Positions 23,295-35,600 of a stretch of 64,000 nt of DNA are shown here, in pieces (within the stretch, counting starts at the first letter, position 1; the number at the start of each line of letters is the position of its first letter). Under the pieces are notes generated by a model. The model did not search any database and was not told the origin of the DNA. It was given only the letters and a program-made list of their open reading frames with translations. The translations under genes were made by a program, and so were the position numbers. The stretch comes from Pholis gunnellus (Eukaryota; Chordata; Actinopteri; Perciformes; Pholidae). The stretch spans positions 8,243,968 to 8,307,967 of the forward strand of contig OU342809.1 in assembly GCA_910591455.2 (NCBI GenBank), given 5' to 3'.

Positions 23295-23427
23295 CACACA
23301 CTCGCACGCCGGAGTTGTGACTCTCGCTCGCTGAGACACTCCCCCCTTTTGCCTCCTCGGTGTGGGCTCGCATGACGACGCTGATACCAGCTCATGAATA
23401 ATGAGGGTAGAGCACTGTGATATTCAT

Positions 23428-23452
23428 GGGGGGAGGCGGGAGCAGGGGAGGG
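23428..23452 (+). other. G-quadruplex-compatible G-tract cluster
   Basis: Four runs of at least three G separated by 1-4 bases on the plus strand, the template strand for the minus-strand transcript. It lies about 490-515 bp upstream of the start codon. It meets the usual G3+N1-7 pattern. Confidence 0.6.
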
Positions 23453-23761
23453 CACCGACTGAAGAGGGAGGAGTGAGTGAGAGCAGGAGCGCTGGTTCAT
23501 TAAAACTGAGGCACAGTTATACAATAAGCTCCTTTGTGTGCGCAGCTCCCGTGAGGAGCATAGACGGGGCCGACTGTGCCGAGACGATAGACACGCACAC
23601 ATACACACTGTGGGCAGAGGAGGTTTTCTAAGGTTTATGGGTAATCTACCTGCATCTGAGATTATTCGTTGTATTTATCTGCTTCATGAGTTGAGGATGT
23701 GTTGTGTTTATTTCTGAAGGAAATAAAGATCCACACCGGTTAAGGAGAGCAGTGAATACCG

Positions 23762-24086
23762 TCACAGCTAGGGCTGCATGATAAAAATATGTGGTCACTG
23801 ATGATGATCGCGATAAAGATATAACTTCATGTTAAAGTGTTCAAGATGTTGAAGTGTACTCAGTTCTGCCTTTCTGCTGCTTTCAGTATACTGCCAAAAT
23901 AATCTATTTTTATTGAACATTGAACTGAACACAAAAGGCACCCATAAAAAAAAAGGTTGTTACATTTGGAAGTGCAGTTTTCTACTGACACTCTCTTTCT
24001 ACTAACTCGAAAAAAAACCTGAGTGCAAAATCACCACTCTTTTGTGCACTTCGATGACAATATATAGTGCAGCCCTAATCACAGCT
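23762..24086. mobile_element. hAT-type MITE with 8-bp target duplication
   Basis: The element body 23770-24078 begins 'agggctgca' and ends 'tgcagccctaa', forming 9-bp terminal inverted repeats typical of hAT elements in fish. It is flanked by perfect 8-bp copies of tcacagct (23762-23769 and 24079-24086), the duplication length expected of hAT transposases. The interior (about 300 bp, AT-rich) has no coding capacity, so it is non-autonomous. Two extra bases after the right TIR may be drift. Confidence 0.85.
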
Positions 24087-24261
24087 CACAGGCATTTGAC
24101 AAGCAAAGCAAAGTTGACAGTTGTTGGCTTCCCAAATGTGAGGATTTGCTGTGTTCGTCTGCTTTATATCACTTTGGACTGTAGGTCAGAAATTGCAAGA
24201 AAACAGATCACTCAATAATGAAATAAACATTAGTTTTGACCTTATGTGGGTTCCTCATTTG

Positions 24262-24560
24262 TGAGATGAAACTGGAAAAGTCGATTAATAGTTCAACATA
24301 AAATAATCAACTATTTTGATGATTGTTTAATTGGTTAGGTATTTTTTCTTTAGCAAAAATGTTTATTTCGTCATGATTTTGCTGCTTTTCGTGTGATTTG
24401 TATGATGATAAACCTAATATCTTTCATCTTGAAATGTTGGTTGGATAAACAATCTAATGACATCATCTTGGGCCTTTTTTATACTATTTTTCATATATTT
24501 TATAGACCAAACGACCAAACCGATCGTTTAATTAAGAAAATAATCTGCAGATTCATTTTA
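24262..24560 (-). mobile_element. hAT-like 'cgattaatcg' repeat
   Basis: Words of the family appear in order: 'gtcgattaatagttcaac', 'aataatcaactattttgatg', 'ttttgctgcttttcgtg', 'catcatcttgggcc', 'ttttatagaccaaacga' and 'gaaaataatctgcagattc'. Near full length but diverged. The two ends are partly inverse to each other. Orientation is opposite to the copy at 17201. Confidence 0.8.
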
Positions 24561-26558
24561 TAATGTTACAATGAAGAGATGTGAGCGTCGGCATCATAAA
24601 TCATCACAATGAAATGCAAAGTATTTCAGGCGTGCTAACACTTAATGGACCTCAACGTTGCAGTGCCAAACTATCTTACAAGAGAAATATGAATTGACAC
24701 AGACCTGCGTGATATAAGAGGAAACAATCTATTGCATATTTATAAGGGAGTAGGCACTACAGGTGTCACTGATAACGGGAGTCATCACAGCAAATTGCCA
24801 ATCAGCAAAGCCAGAGACTTCAGAGACAATACCTCAACCACTGCTTTCCCTCAAACTGCGATAATTGTAGAACAATAGACCTTGACTATTGTCTCCACCA
24901 AAGAACCCCCCGTTCGCTAGCAGGAAGTTTCACTAACGAGCAATAATTATTAACAAATTGGCCTCAGAGCCAACAGTGGGGGCTCGCTGTGCAGAATACA
25001 GCTAAGACTAGATGAGCGCTCATCAGCTGGCTACTGGGCATCCCACCCAGGGGGGACTCCGTAATCCGATTTTCTGGGCTTTAATTTTGCTCCACTGCCT
25101 GGAGGCAAGCCAAACACACACACGTTCATCATACAGCACACCATTATGGTTAATACCTTCCACCATCCTCCCTCTTCGTCTGCGCCACCCAAACCGTCCC
25201 CGCTACCGTCCGCTCCTCATCCTGAAGAAGCCACAACGAGTGTGTTTCCTGCAGTTGCCAGGCAATATCCAATCCACGAAGTGCTGTTCACTAAAGTGTC
25301 AATTTGACATCAAAGGGTCTTGTTGGGAGACTAGGGATGCGGGGACAGAATATTGCATTTGATGAACAGGGGTGCCGTGTTTGCTTGCGGTACAATGGAC
25401 TGGGAAAGAAATGTGACTCAGAGGCAGTCGTCTGAAATTGTATATTGAGGACTGAAAGCTATGAAGTGCTTGTGAGCGAGAAGGACTACTTGTCTAGTTT
25501 GTCTATAGTCAGCACCGATGGAAAATGTGAAACCATCAAGGGTCAAATACAATGTCCTCCCTGCATAGAAAGACAAATATTAGACCCAGAATGTGCTGAC
25601 GGTATCCGACATTAGCACACGTAAAGAAGTGTACTCAGCGTTCAGGTCTGGATGAACATCACTCTGTGATGTTGGCTCTCGCTGACCCCTTAAGGTTAAG
25701 ATGCTCATCGGTCACCTAAATGGTCTTTCTCGTCATCTGTACAGCGAGACCGATACAGTAGCTTCTGCCTGCGGTCAAGCAGCAGCTCTCGATGGGACAT
25801 GCAGAGTGAAGGATGCTCTTTGAAGAGTGCATTAAGACTGATTAAAGCTCTCCCGAGGTTGCTTTACGGCCGAGAGTTTTACATTGTGACGGGGTGAATT
25901 TACCTGAGACTGCATTTCCAACGCAACCCGAGGGCAGGATTGGCACATTATAGATACATTTAGTGAAACCATTTACTTTCGGACAAGGTGAAGCAGTATT
26001 GGATGTGCGATTTGTCTTTTTGCCTGTCCCTGGTAGACCGTTTTAGTGGCAGTATGAGAAACTTACTCAATACATTTTATTGTTTAACATTTATATGGAA
26101 AATGAAGGGAGCTATTGTGTGTTAAGCCTGTACATTATGAGATGACCACTGATTCCGTCTCCCTCTCATGTCCTTTCCACTTCCTCGCTGTCCTTTCCTA
26201 CTGTCCAGCGGTCGTTTATCATCCAGTCTGCCCTTTGCCTGCTCGGGTAGAAACAGGCCCTCAATCGTGTTCATTCTCTCAGTTAATGGGCCTCACTTCG
26301 CTGGGCATGGAGAAGCGATTTGTCCTCACTGTGATGGGTGTATTTTGAGGTTTCTTCAATTGCATTTCTGACAAACTGATATTTGAGCTCACCTTAAAGC
26401 TGGAGGTATAACCTTCAGCCAAGTGTGTAATGCAGGTATATGGCTGGGTTGTAAACCTTCGTGTCCTCAGACATCCCAGCCTAATGCTCACACAGCCACA
26501 GAGTCTTTTTCTCTTTGCGTCTTGTCACGCATATGCACGGTACTAACAAGCATACACG

Positions 26559-26559
<1 letters not shown>
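24561..26559. other. non-coding; conserved-looking blocks, SOX-like sites 24864-24892
   Basis: 24570-24970 is unique and dense in regulatory-like words, including three SOX core motifs in 29 bp. 25560-25960 is also unique and constrained in appearance. No exon is supported. A plus-strand frame from 25012 to 25362 has no recognisable domain. Confidence 0.3.

Positions 26560-26598
<39 letters not shown>
26560..26598. repeat. (CA)n microsatellite
   Basis: About 19 CA units. Confidence 0.95.
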
Positions 26599-27599
26599 AA
26601 CAACAAAAACTCAACTGATCATGACGCTGCCAGTGTGTAATATGAAGTCACAATCAGTACCCTCAAATTGTATTTGCATCGATTTCTTGTCCTGGGATAA
26701 ATACTGCCGTCTGTCCCTCCGCAGAGCACTGAAGTTGGATTAATTCAATATTCCACTGCATCTGGTTCAACAACCTGACATGCATCCCATCTGAATGCCT
26801 ATTAAACTAGGTAAAACGCGGAGTGTATTTTTCATTTCCGCTCTGACAGGAACTTTTCAAGACGATTGTGGCTGCTAATCACGGCTATTGTCAGGGAAGC
26901 TCTTGGCAGCAGCTTAGGGGAGAGAAGACGCTCGTCATTTAAGAAGCTGATATTTCACATACCGCAAATATGAGATGAGTATTATTAAATCTAATAGAAA
27001 TAAAGCTTAGGTTCGTGGACAGGAAAATGGGGGGGGATCAGTCGAAGAGATGTCTATATTCCGACACGCATAAGCTTATGGTAACCTTGACAACAAAGAA
27101 GAGAGCATCTTAAAATGGCTGGAGATTTAATAAGAGGCTGTTATTGCTGTGATTACTTGTCTATGGCAATGTCTGTCAGGAATATCAAGAGTCCCCACAG
27201 TGTTTAATACATAAACAGGTTTATTGGGCCAGCGCTGACACACCAGGTGGGTGTAAATCTCTTTGGTGTGAGCACTAAAGATTGAAATCCTGTTCACGTG
27301 AAAGGAGAGCCGTGGGGATCTGAAAGTGGTTTGTGATGTGACGCGTGGCTCAGATCTGATCGCCCACTGCTGCTGTAAAGCAGCCGCTCCCCTCCTGGGT
27401 ATCCACGTGACCCGATTTGGGAGTAATTAAATGCGGCCCTTTTGTGAATGAATCATCGTAGCAGCCCGCTCCTCTGATGAGAGCTTTGACGGGAGTTGGT
27501 CCATCGTGCACGCATGAATGCACAGGTGGGTGCTTCAAAGCCGGCGTGGCCAGACCGTGGGAAGCCAACCAAAACATCTTCCTCAACGACAATAAATTA
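26599..27599. other. non-coding; conserved-looking block 26740-26980
   Basis: Unique sequence with words such as tattaaactagg, gctaatcacggctattgtc and a G8 run at 27030. No exon is recognised. Confidence 0.3.
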
Positions 27600-27850
27600 T
27601 TGAAAAGGCTTGAATTTTTTATTCATGTGGGAACGTGATCGTGGACAAAAATAGCAGGTTGTCGGCTGCCCTGCATGATAACAAGTGCAATGTTGCTTTT
27701 CAGGCAATCAACATAACGGCCGTCTAACTCATGTCCTGAAAAGCAATTTAAACTGATATTTCTGCCCACCCATAGCGTCTATGAAATTAGTTTAAAATCA
27801 TGCAAATTAAACTGATTCATTATGAATTACTGGGTTATTTGACCCTCCGA
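27600..27850. promoter_or_regulatory. candidate conserved non-coding element with octamer
   Basis: A unique AT-rich block with atgcaaat (POU octamer) at 27800-27807, followed by ttaaactgattcattatgaattac, which contains homeodomain-like attcatta (run split here). There is no repeat signature or open frame. This texture is typical of enhancers around developmental genes. Conservation was not tested. Confidence 0.3.
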
Positions 27851-30800
27851 TTAGCACATTTAGCTAATAAAGTGACTGACTTTACAGTACGCATCTACTT
27901 GGCTAATAATCTGCTGAAAGATATCAGTATGGCGTAGACACTTTTGAGGAGCAAAGATCAAAAACCCTTTTCTCGTTTCTCATAATACGGTGACATGTAA
28001 AGTTGAATTCTAAGCTTATCTTGCTTAACATTCTTTTGAAATTCACACTTGTTTTGCCGCTAATGAGCCTATTCACCGAGAGACATCACACCACCTTCGA
28101 AACTTTCCCCACTCAAAGCAGCACGTGACACACACACACACACTGCACGCACCACGCAACGCAGACACCCGACATGAAATCTGTTTAACCCTGATGCCTC
28201 CGTCTGCATGAAGATGAAACAAAGCACATCAGACAGCAAGCTCTTGCTTTACACTGTCTGACTATGAAATTGCTGAAGAAGTGACATATGCCAAGCATTT
28301 GATTTAGTCTGGAGTGTTACCTACAGACCAGACACTGTCTCAGTGTCTGGGTGAAACATGCATGATCCGGATTAGTTTTGTACAATATACCTATATTCAC
28401 CGTGAGATGAAGGAAACATTTTTCAATGAAGTTTAAGTCGTAACTATTACTTTTATCTCTCTGGTGGTTTTAGGCCATTTCAGGTAATGCTAGGAATCAA
28501 TAAAGACAAAGGACTTATGCAATAACAACGTCTTCATCAGGTAACAAATCCCAAAATGTGAGCAAGAAGCTCCGTCTCTAGACCTGATTCCACCCAGGTG
28601 TAGGTAGAAGAAGAGACAAAGAGAGGGCCCAGCACTGAACAAGGAGTGGAACACATGAGTTTTCTCCTTTCCCTTGCCAATAATGCAACAATAACATCTT
28701 TTCATTAGACCCTCCCTGGCTGGTAAATGCCCTTTGAGTGTTACCCGCCTCTTTAATCCAATACTCCAGTAGATGCATCAATATCCCAAAATAAAATTAC
28801 ATTTAGCAGCATCAAAGATTGTATCCACATCGCCCACCCTTGATTGGAATACATTTTTTTTATCACTTTTATCAGGTTTATCACTTTTCTCGGCAGCCAT
28901 AGCATTTCTCCCAGCATGCCAGAGGTGCCTATCATGTGTGAAACCGGGTGTGTTTTTGGCGAATGAGCAATAAACACTACATCGGTTCAAACATGTTAGA
29001 GAAGTGACCTTTTCAGAGAGGAAACAGTGTGACGCTTCCAGCTGCAGGAGAAGAGGGGAATAAGTGGAGCGGTGAGTGAAAGACAAGACTACTACTTCCT
29101 CTGCTGGATGCTTCTGTCTGCTTTCAAATTCATTCATCCCCGGGCTAAAGAGTGTGCAGCCTGCACCAGCTTCTGCAAATGAAAACGCTCACAACCACGT
29201 GACACTGTGACCCCGACACCACCCGTGTAGCAGGACACCCTCAGGACATCCTGCTCTACTGCTGCACCAGCCTCCCTGCAGTTCTGGGGAAACAAAGGTG
29301 AAAATGTTGGCTCCCCTTATGTTTAGCCTTGATGGTTCTTAAAATTCCCCCTGCCACCCTGTGATGAATAGTAATCGTTTCAGATGCATAAAGCACTCGA
29401 GCATAGCTGTGAAGCATGCGCCGTATATCTGTAGATCTAACAGAGACACATTAGAGGTCCATAGGTCTGCCTGCTCTTGTTGCCTGAGGTGTTAAATGAT
29501 ATTTGTGGCCAGATACAGCCCCTGTGTGTGCTGGGCTCCACCCTTTTTATTATATTATCCGACATCTGACATACAGTAACAAGACCAGAGAGGTCCCCCG
29601 CCGTATGAACCTCCACTGGGCATTAAAAGGATTACATAGCCACCCGATTGAGACAAGACCGAGTAAGAAAAGAAAGAATGTCTTAAACTACAATACATAC
29701 TGAGGACGTACGGTGATAAATCCAGGGTTCCAAGGTGTAGTTTCAGATAGCACTGTGCCCGTAGGAAATCTAATCTTGTGTCTCCATTTTTAAGGAGGGC
29801 AGAGTGTAGCAGACGGTGGTGCAGGTATTTTACATTCAACGCACACTCAACGTACGTATTAGTGGATTTTATGTTTAGAAAATTAAAAAAACTGACGGAT
29901 CCGGAAATGAAAACTGTAAATATTTCATGTTCTCACATTAAAAACACCAATGTTTAAGAGCAAGTAAAGAGAGTTATTAATCAATGTGTGTATTGTCATG
30001 GAAGCTCAAGGTGGCAATTCTCACTGACAACAAGAAGCGAACATGTACAACAGGCATGTCATTGATTTCAGACTGTGCCCATTGCTGGGTGAGTACTTGT
30101 CAATATAAAGTCAATACACCTTTGATTGTGGATGAGAGTTTTGTGTTCCTGAAGAGAGAAAGCAGATCTATAGAGACAATCAGCTTAGAGGGCAAACGGG
30201 TTAGACTCCATACCAACCTGTTCTGCTCCCTCTATTCAACTCCTATGCTGATTCTAGCATAAACAGAGCACCTGCAATCTCGTATTGTGTCCATACCCAA
30301 GGCCTTGTGAGGCAATGTCACAGACAGGTCATCTCATTTTGCAGACACAATACCGGCGTCTTCATGTTCTTTCAATGTCATGTTGAGACGAGGTTACATG
30401 AAGCACATCCAGCAAAGGATGGGTCAAACATGGTCAAGCATGCATTTGAGCAATCTTAAAAGCGACACAATCAAATATTCTCATATCAACAATGGAGCGA
30501 ATGACACTTGAGGTGTGAAAGACAAATTCACAGAAAATTACTCTGCAGCTCTATGGGGCTTTATATTATTATCTGACTCTGCATTTACCTTTTGTTCTTT
30601 TGGTCTCGCAGATTGCAAACTCCCTTGAAGTTATACATCTTTCTCAGGAGTTGGTGGAGACCAAATTAGAGCTAAAAATGAGAGTGAATATTGGACTAAC
30701 ATGCATCAGGGGGCCAAGAACACGACGCCAAATGAATGCTTATGTTGCTCAGTGTCTGTTGAATGAGTAAATGCTTTGCTAAAAGCTTAGCCGTATAAAC

Positions 30801-32229
30801 ATTACACAGTGATAAAATGTCACATTTGACGTTTTTGCTGTTCCCAAGTTGCCCAAAAAACAACAAATAATGCAGCTTTAACATATATCCAGTCAAGTCT
30901 TTATATATGTATATTATGTATATTTTGAGGGTGACAATCAAAGGGAAAAAGAAACACAAATTTAAATCTGTTTCGTGAGCCTCCGGCAGCAAGATTGAAT
31001 CCGAGATATTACGTGTTGATGGAAAAGATTTTATATAAAAATTTGATGCTGACATTTTATTTTCAATCTGTAGCTTTAAAGTAATTGCACAATCTGCAGT
31101 GCGCATTGGTAATATGACCTTGGTTTAAAGGTTTACGAAAAATCAACCGATGCAATTCTCGCAGTTGCACCAAAGCATCGAGGCAAAAATAATGTGATTT
31201 AGAAAAGTTGAAAAAACAAACAAAAAGTACATCTCAATCTTGTCAGACATGGCAGCACAGTAATTTGTGTTTGCTCTCCATCCGTGCCGCAGCGGGCCAC
31301 CGACGGCACACAGTGGGTCCATAAACACACCTACATTTCGAATACGCTGTTTTTTTTTTTGGTGACTTACATTTCTTGTCATAACGGGTGGGAGAAAGTC
31401 GTCTGTGCGCCTGAGGACCAGCTTAAAACCTTCACCTAAACTGCAACGCTCCAGAATGAGAATGGCGACAGACCCGGTGGTAATAACAGACCTGCAGATG
31501 GGTCGCACGCTTGTTTTTCTGCACACAGATTAGTCTGGAATTATGATGATACCCAGGGGGCAGGAATCTTATTTTCCGTCCTCCTGATAAGAAAACAAGA
31601 GCGGACGAAAACCAAAAGGAAAGAGCGGGAGAGGGAGATGTGTGATTTAACATGCTGTGCCACATGCTGGTGTGTTGGCACTCCAATTTACAGTAGTGGA
31701 CTGGATCAGATAGTGTCTGACAGGTAATGTTTCAATGTTAGCTAATACAGCTTCATGTCCTGTGGCACAATAGAGTCTGTTGTGTTTGCATCCATTTTGC
31801 ACTTCGTAAAAGCATGTCTAATTACATGTGCTGTTAACTCAAAACATACACAACACATCTGGATAAGTGTGAGCAGCATCAGTTGATTAAACCTCACACA
31901 TATTCCTTTGTTGTTCAAAGCCTAAAAACTACCAAGGTCAATGTTTTGCCACAATGTTCTTTTACAACCTCTTCTCCTTGTTGGAGTTAGATTTGACGTC
32001 CTGGGTTTTACATCGGTTATAAGATGGATCCAATTTCAAATGAAATACAGCCAGATGATATTATTAAAATGGCAATGAGAGTGTATTTTATGTCAATTCT
32101 GTGTCTCACTTTCAGTGGCAGATCTTATTTGTAAAGAAAACGTGGTTGCTCGGTAGCTGCCTGGTGCTGGATCCTTATGTGTTCCTAATAAAGATCGGTC
32201 AGGATTTTCAAAGAAAACAACCTTTTGCT
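27851..32229. other. non-coding, no exon or repeat recognised
   Basis: A 4.4-kb stretch. A short (CA)n lies at 28124-28142. Open frames up to 136 codons (around 30696-31106) have no family resemblance. Unique, possibly constrained stretches lie at 29140-29300 and 31380-31640. T-run at 31351-31361. Confidence 0.4.
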
Positions 32230-32440
32230 AAAACAACGGGTCAATTGATGGACAGAATGATTAATCGTCATTTATCGATCAAAAACATTCAGTTTTCCAG
32301 CTTTCAGTGTGACCTGCTGCATTTTGTATATTGAATAGTTTTGGGGTTTTGGACCGTTGCATTGTTGAAACACGCAATTTGAAGATAGCACTTTGGCCTC
32401 TGGGAACTTCAATTGGCATTCTTTTTCCTGAACAATGTTT
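32230..32440 (-). mobile_element. hAT-like 'cgattaatcg' repeat, partial
   Basis: It contains 'gattaatcgtcatttatcg', 'ttccagctttcagtgtga', 'ggggttttggaccgttgc', 'acgcaatttgaagatagca' and 'cctctgggaactt' in the order seen in the other copies. Confidence 0.75.
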
Positions 32441-32443
32441 GAA

Positions 32444-32506
32444 GAACGAACGCACGCACGCCCGCGCGCACACTCCCCCCCCCCCCCCCACACACACACA
32501 CACACT
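32444..32506. repeat. compound repeat: CGCA-rich, C16, (CA)n
   Basis: A cgcacgcacgcccgcgcgcac stretch (split run), then about 16 C residues at 32474-32489, then eight CA units. Alternating purine-pyrimidine DNA next to a C homopolymer is prone to unusual structure and assembly error. Confidence 0.85.
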
Positions 32507-33229
32507 TCCATTCTTTGTGCTTTGAACAAAGTCATTGTGGTTCATCTCTGTTTGAGGAAAGAGACAATTTGATCAAAAATGAGTTTATGAATTATTTTTA
32601 AAGGAGGATGTTCACAAAAGACGAGGCAAAAAAAAAACAATTTCACAAACCATTGAAAAGTCTGATTGTTTCCCCTTCTGTCATCTCCGACAGAACAAAG
32701 AGTAATCTAAGTCTATCAGGACTTTTATCTTGATGTAAGAATGTATTCTTTTACAGAAAAGAATTCACACGGTAATACGATTCACGATCAGAATATCAAA
32801 GACCTCCTACTCAAATTTAAAGACCCTCAAAACACTATATTATATCGTGTCAATTAAAACTTTTTGCATTGAATTACACCCGGTCATGGAGGTTTTCCAT
32901 TGGAGTATAAATGTCCCTGTTGATTTGCACTCCTGGCTGCAGAAATAAATAAATAAACCGGGTTGACTCCTCACTCCTCCATCGCCGTCACTCTCTCCAG
33001 CGCTCTATACCCCAAAGGACAGCCATTGATTTTCCAGTTATAATCAACACCAAAATTATTGAACGTCAGATGACAAAGTGTTGGGGACCACGGGCACTTC
33101 TCCACGATGAGTTTTCTGAACCTGGTCGTATCACCCTGGCAACCCCGCCTGTTTGACAGAGCTTATGACAAATAACTCTTCGGCACAGATTCATCTTAAA
33201 AATCTCTTTCAGCTGGAGGCAGAGTCCTG

Positions 33230-33230
<1 letters not shown>
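32507..33230. other. non-coding, nothing recognised
   Basis: AT-rich unique sequence with a short A9 run near 32630. No gene is supported. Confidence 0.45.

Positions 33231-33271
<41 letters not shown>
33231..33271. repeat. (CA)n microsatellite
   Basis: About 20 CA units. Confidence 0.95.
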
Positions 33272-35317
33272 CCGACCCTTTCAGAGAGGCTCTCAGTATT
33301 TGACTCTCTGAATGACTGGACCTTTATTAATCAGTGGGTCCCTACAAGAAAACTTCATATCAACAGAATTTGAAAACCTTGGAAAAGATTTGCAGTTACA
33401 CATTTGGTACAACAGCTGATGCATCAAAACATTTTACGCAAAAGCATCGATCAGGACGGACAAACCAGGGTCAACCAGCAATAAAAACCTGGGCTCTACA
33501 TCTACACTGTGGTCAAAAGCTACTACATAATCAAATGAGGCCATATTTCTTTGTAGTGGCCATCTAATGAGATTCTACGTCTTGGATGTGGTGTTTTATT
33601 GATTTGTCTGTTGTTATGCTTGATGGACCTCGATTTGCTGCAGGGCATCCTCGACCCTCATGTGGGACAACAACTCTGCTGTGACCCTGAACTGAAGCAT
33701 CACAGGACTTCCCCGTCCTCATACAAATATGTCTGCTGTCCGGTGGAGAAATCAGCTCAGCGCGTTGTTGATCAGATACTGCAGTACACACAAGGGGGTA
33801 ACTGGCTGTGTATCCCTTGATAAATGTCTGCCGGGGGGGTGGAAGGGGGATGCGGGAGGGTGAATCATAAAAAACTCAAACTTGACCTCAGATCGCCCAG
33901 CTCGTCGTTTTAAAAGAGTCCATCTCAAGGTTTTGGGTCATCACAGGTCAACGTCCCCCCCCTCTGTTTACTTTGGTGAAGAGAAGGTCGAGGTGCACTC
34001 TCCGCACCAAAGACACTGTTAATACGCAGGAGATAAATTAACAACCCCCTCCGGCAGCCTACTGGGAATAGTTTCCGCCTCACTGCACACAGCTGATTAA
34101 ACCAAAGGGAAACAATATTCACAAATCAGCCAATGGTTATGAGGAGAGCAGCAACACCATCCGTCAGGGGGCTCTCCATCCTCTCTAACCCCTCCTCAAT
34201 GAGCTCCCAGCAATCTCTCTGATTCTCAGAAAACCCCACCATATAGATGTTGCTGGGAGGGCCCCAATTCTTCTTTCAGGGGACATTATGCTGGTGACAA
34301 GGCAGGCGCGAAGGATCCCTAAGCTACCAAATCACACTAATAACATGGAAGTGTTCCTGTGAAAATATATTGCTCCTACACATGCCCATTAAATTAATGT
34401 AATGTGTATATGCCGCCTATTGATTACAGTGGCATCATTTGAATTTAAGACCATTGTTTGTTCATATTGGTCCCAAATATAGGAACATGTTTTATTTCTG
34501 ACAACATTTCAAAGCATTGGGGTGTAATTTATTTACACATTAAAATATTCCAAAGAGCAGACATCTTTTTTTTCAATGAAGGGAGTTCACGCTCTGTGGT
34601 AGTGAGACTGTGTTATAAGGATAGTGTTGCATTCCAGTGTGGGTTGTTCAAACATCTTTCTGTCCAACTTTTCTGTCTCTGCTGTAGTTAGTCAGCCCAA
34701 GTTTAATCTACAGAATTATTTCTGATGGCTCATAATTTGTCATGTTTCTGCCTGAGTGTGAAGGTTCGACCGACATCTTTCCGCAGACAGAGACGCGCAG
34801 AGAACAGGACGGAGAGACGGACATTCATCTGTCAAGCTGCCGAGAAATATGGTGTCACTGAATGTCATATTAGCCGGTGATGAGCTCGAAAAGACAGTTT
34901 GAGAGATGCTAACAATCGGAGAAAAACCTTTCTGAAAACCTGCAAGAAATTGACGGGAGAATGACAATGTGACAGGAAGAAGAAGAAGAAAAAACAGGAA
35001 TTAATCTTACCAGTCGCACTAAAAACCTGAACAAGCTGCACAGGTAGAATTTATGTGTTAAATGAAGTATACAAAATGCTATGTTTTTATGATAAAACAG
35101 GCTTCACAACATGTGTATTTCAGCTACATTTCTTCACATCCAACAATGGGCACAAAGTCGCTAACCAAAACGCTGCCGCCTCAAGCAGTGAGCCGATCAG
35201 GACTGGGGCGAGCTTATTACCAGAGTTCACAAGGTAGAGCTGATTCTCTTTGAGATGGGGAAAAAGAAAACTGTTTAAGTTGTGTTTCCACCAAAAGCAG
35301 GTTAATTAGTGTGTGTA
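33272..35317. other. non-coding; conserved-looking block 34020-34300
   Basis: Unique sequence with no supported exon. 34760-34960 is also unique and CpG-containing. (GAA)n at 34977-34992. Confidence 0.35.
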
Positions 35318-35600
35318 GAGCTGAAAAAATGTGTAGATTAAACGATAACTTAACTATCAAAGAAGTTGCTGATTAATTTTCTGTGGACTGACAAATGGAT
35401 TAAGTCAGTTGTCGAGGAAAAGTGACAAACGCTCTCAGGTTTCCAGTTTCTTAAAATGTGAGGATTTCTGCTTTTCTCTGTTTTGGATATTAGCAAATTA
35501 AAACAAGCACTTGAAAGACATTTACCAGGGTTTTGGGTAATTACGAAAGCCATTCTTCACTATTTTCTTTGATTTAATAGACTAAACCAGTGGCAGACAA
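35318..35600 (-). mobile_element. hAT-like 'cgattaatcg' repeat, diverged
   Basis: Family words occur in order: 'tagagctgaaaaaatg', 'ttgctgattaattttctgtg', 'ccagtttcttaaaatgtgag', 'gatttctgcttttctctgtt' and 'cttcactattttctttga'. Orientation as the copy at 24262. Confidence 0.7.

Larger units (their letters stand above)
22939..23640 (-). promoter_or_regulatory. putative internal promoter and 5' leader of the short pdzrn isoform
   Basis: This block is richer in G+C and CpG than its surroundings and lies directly upstream of the first coding exon. In the minus orientation it has a leader-like region (22939 to about 23250), then a (TG)n tract, then a GC-rich block with a GC-box-like gggaggcggg (plus strand, 23431-23440) and two near-palindromic 'attcatgag/gatattcatg' words. 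I see no convincing TATA box at a suitable distance, so initiation is probably dispersed. The exact start site cannot be fixed. Confidence 0.5.
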
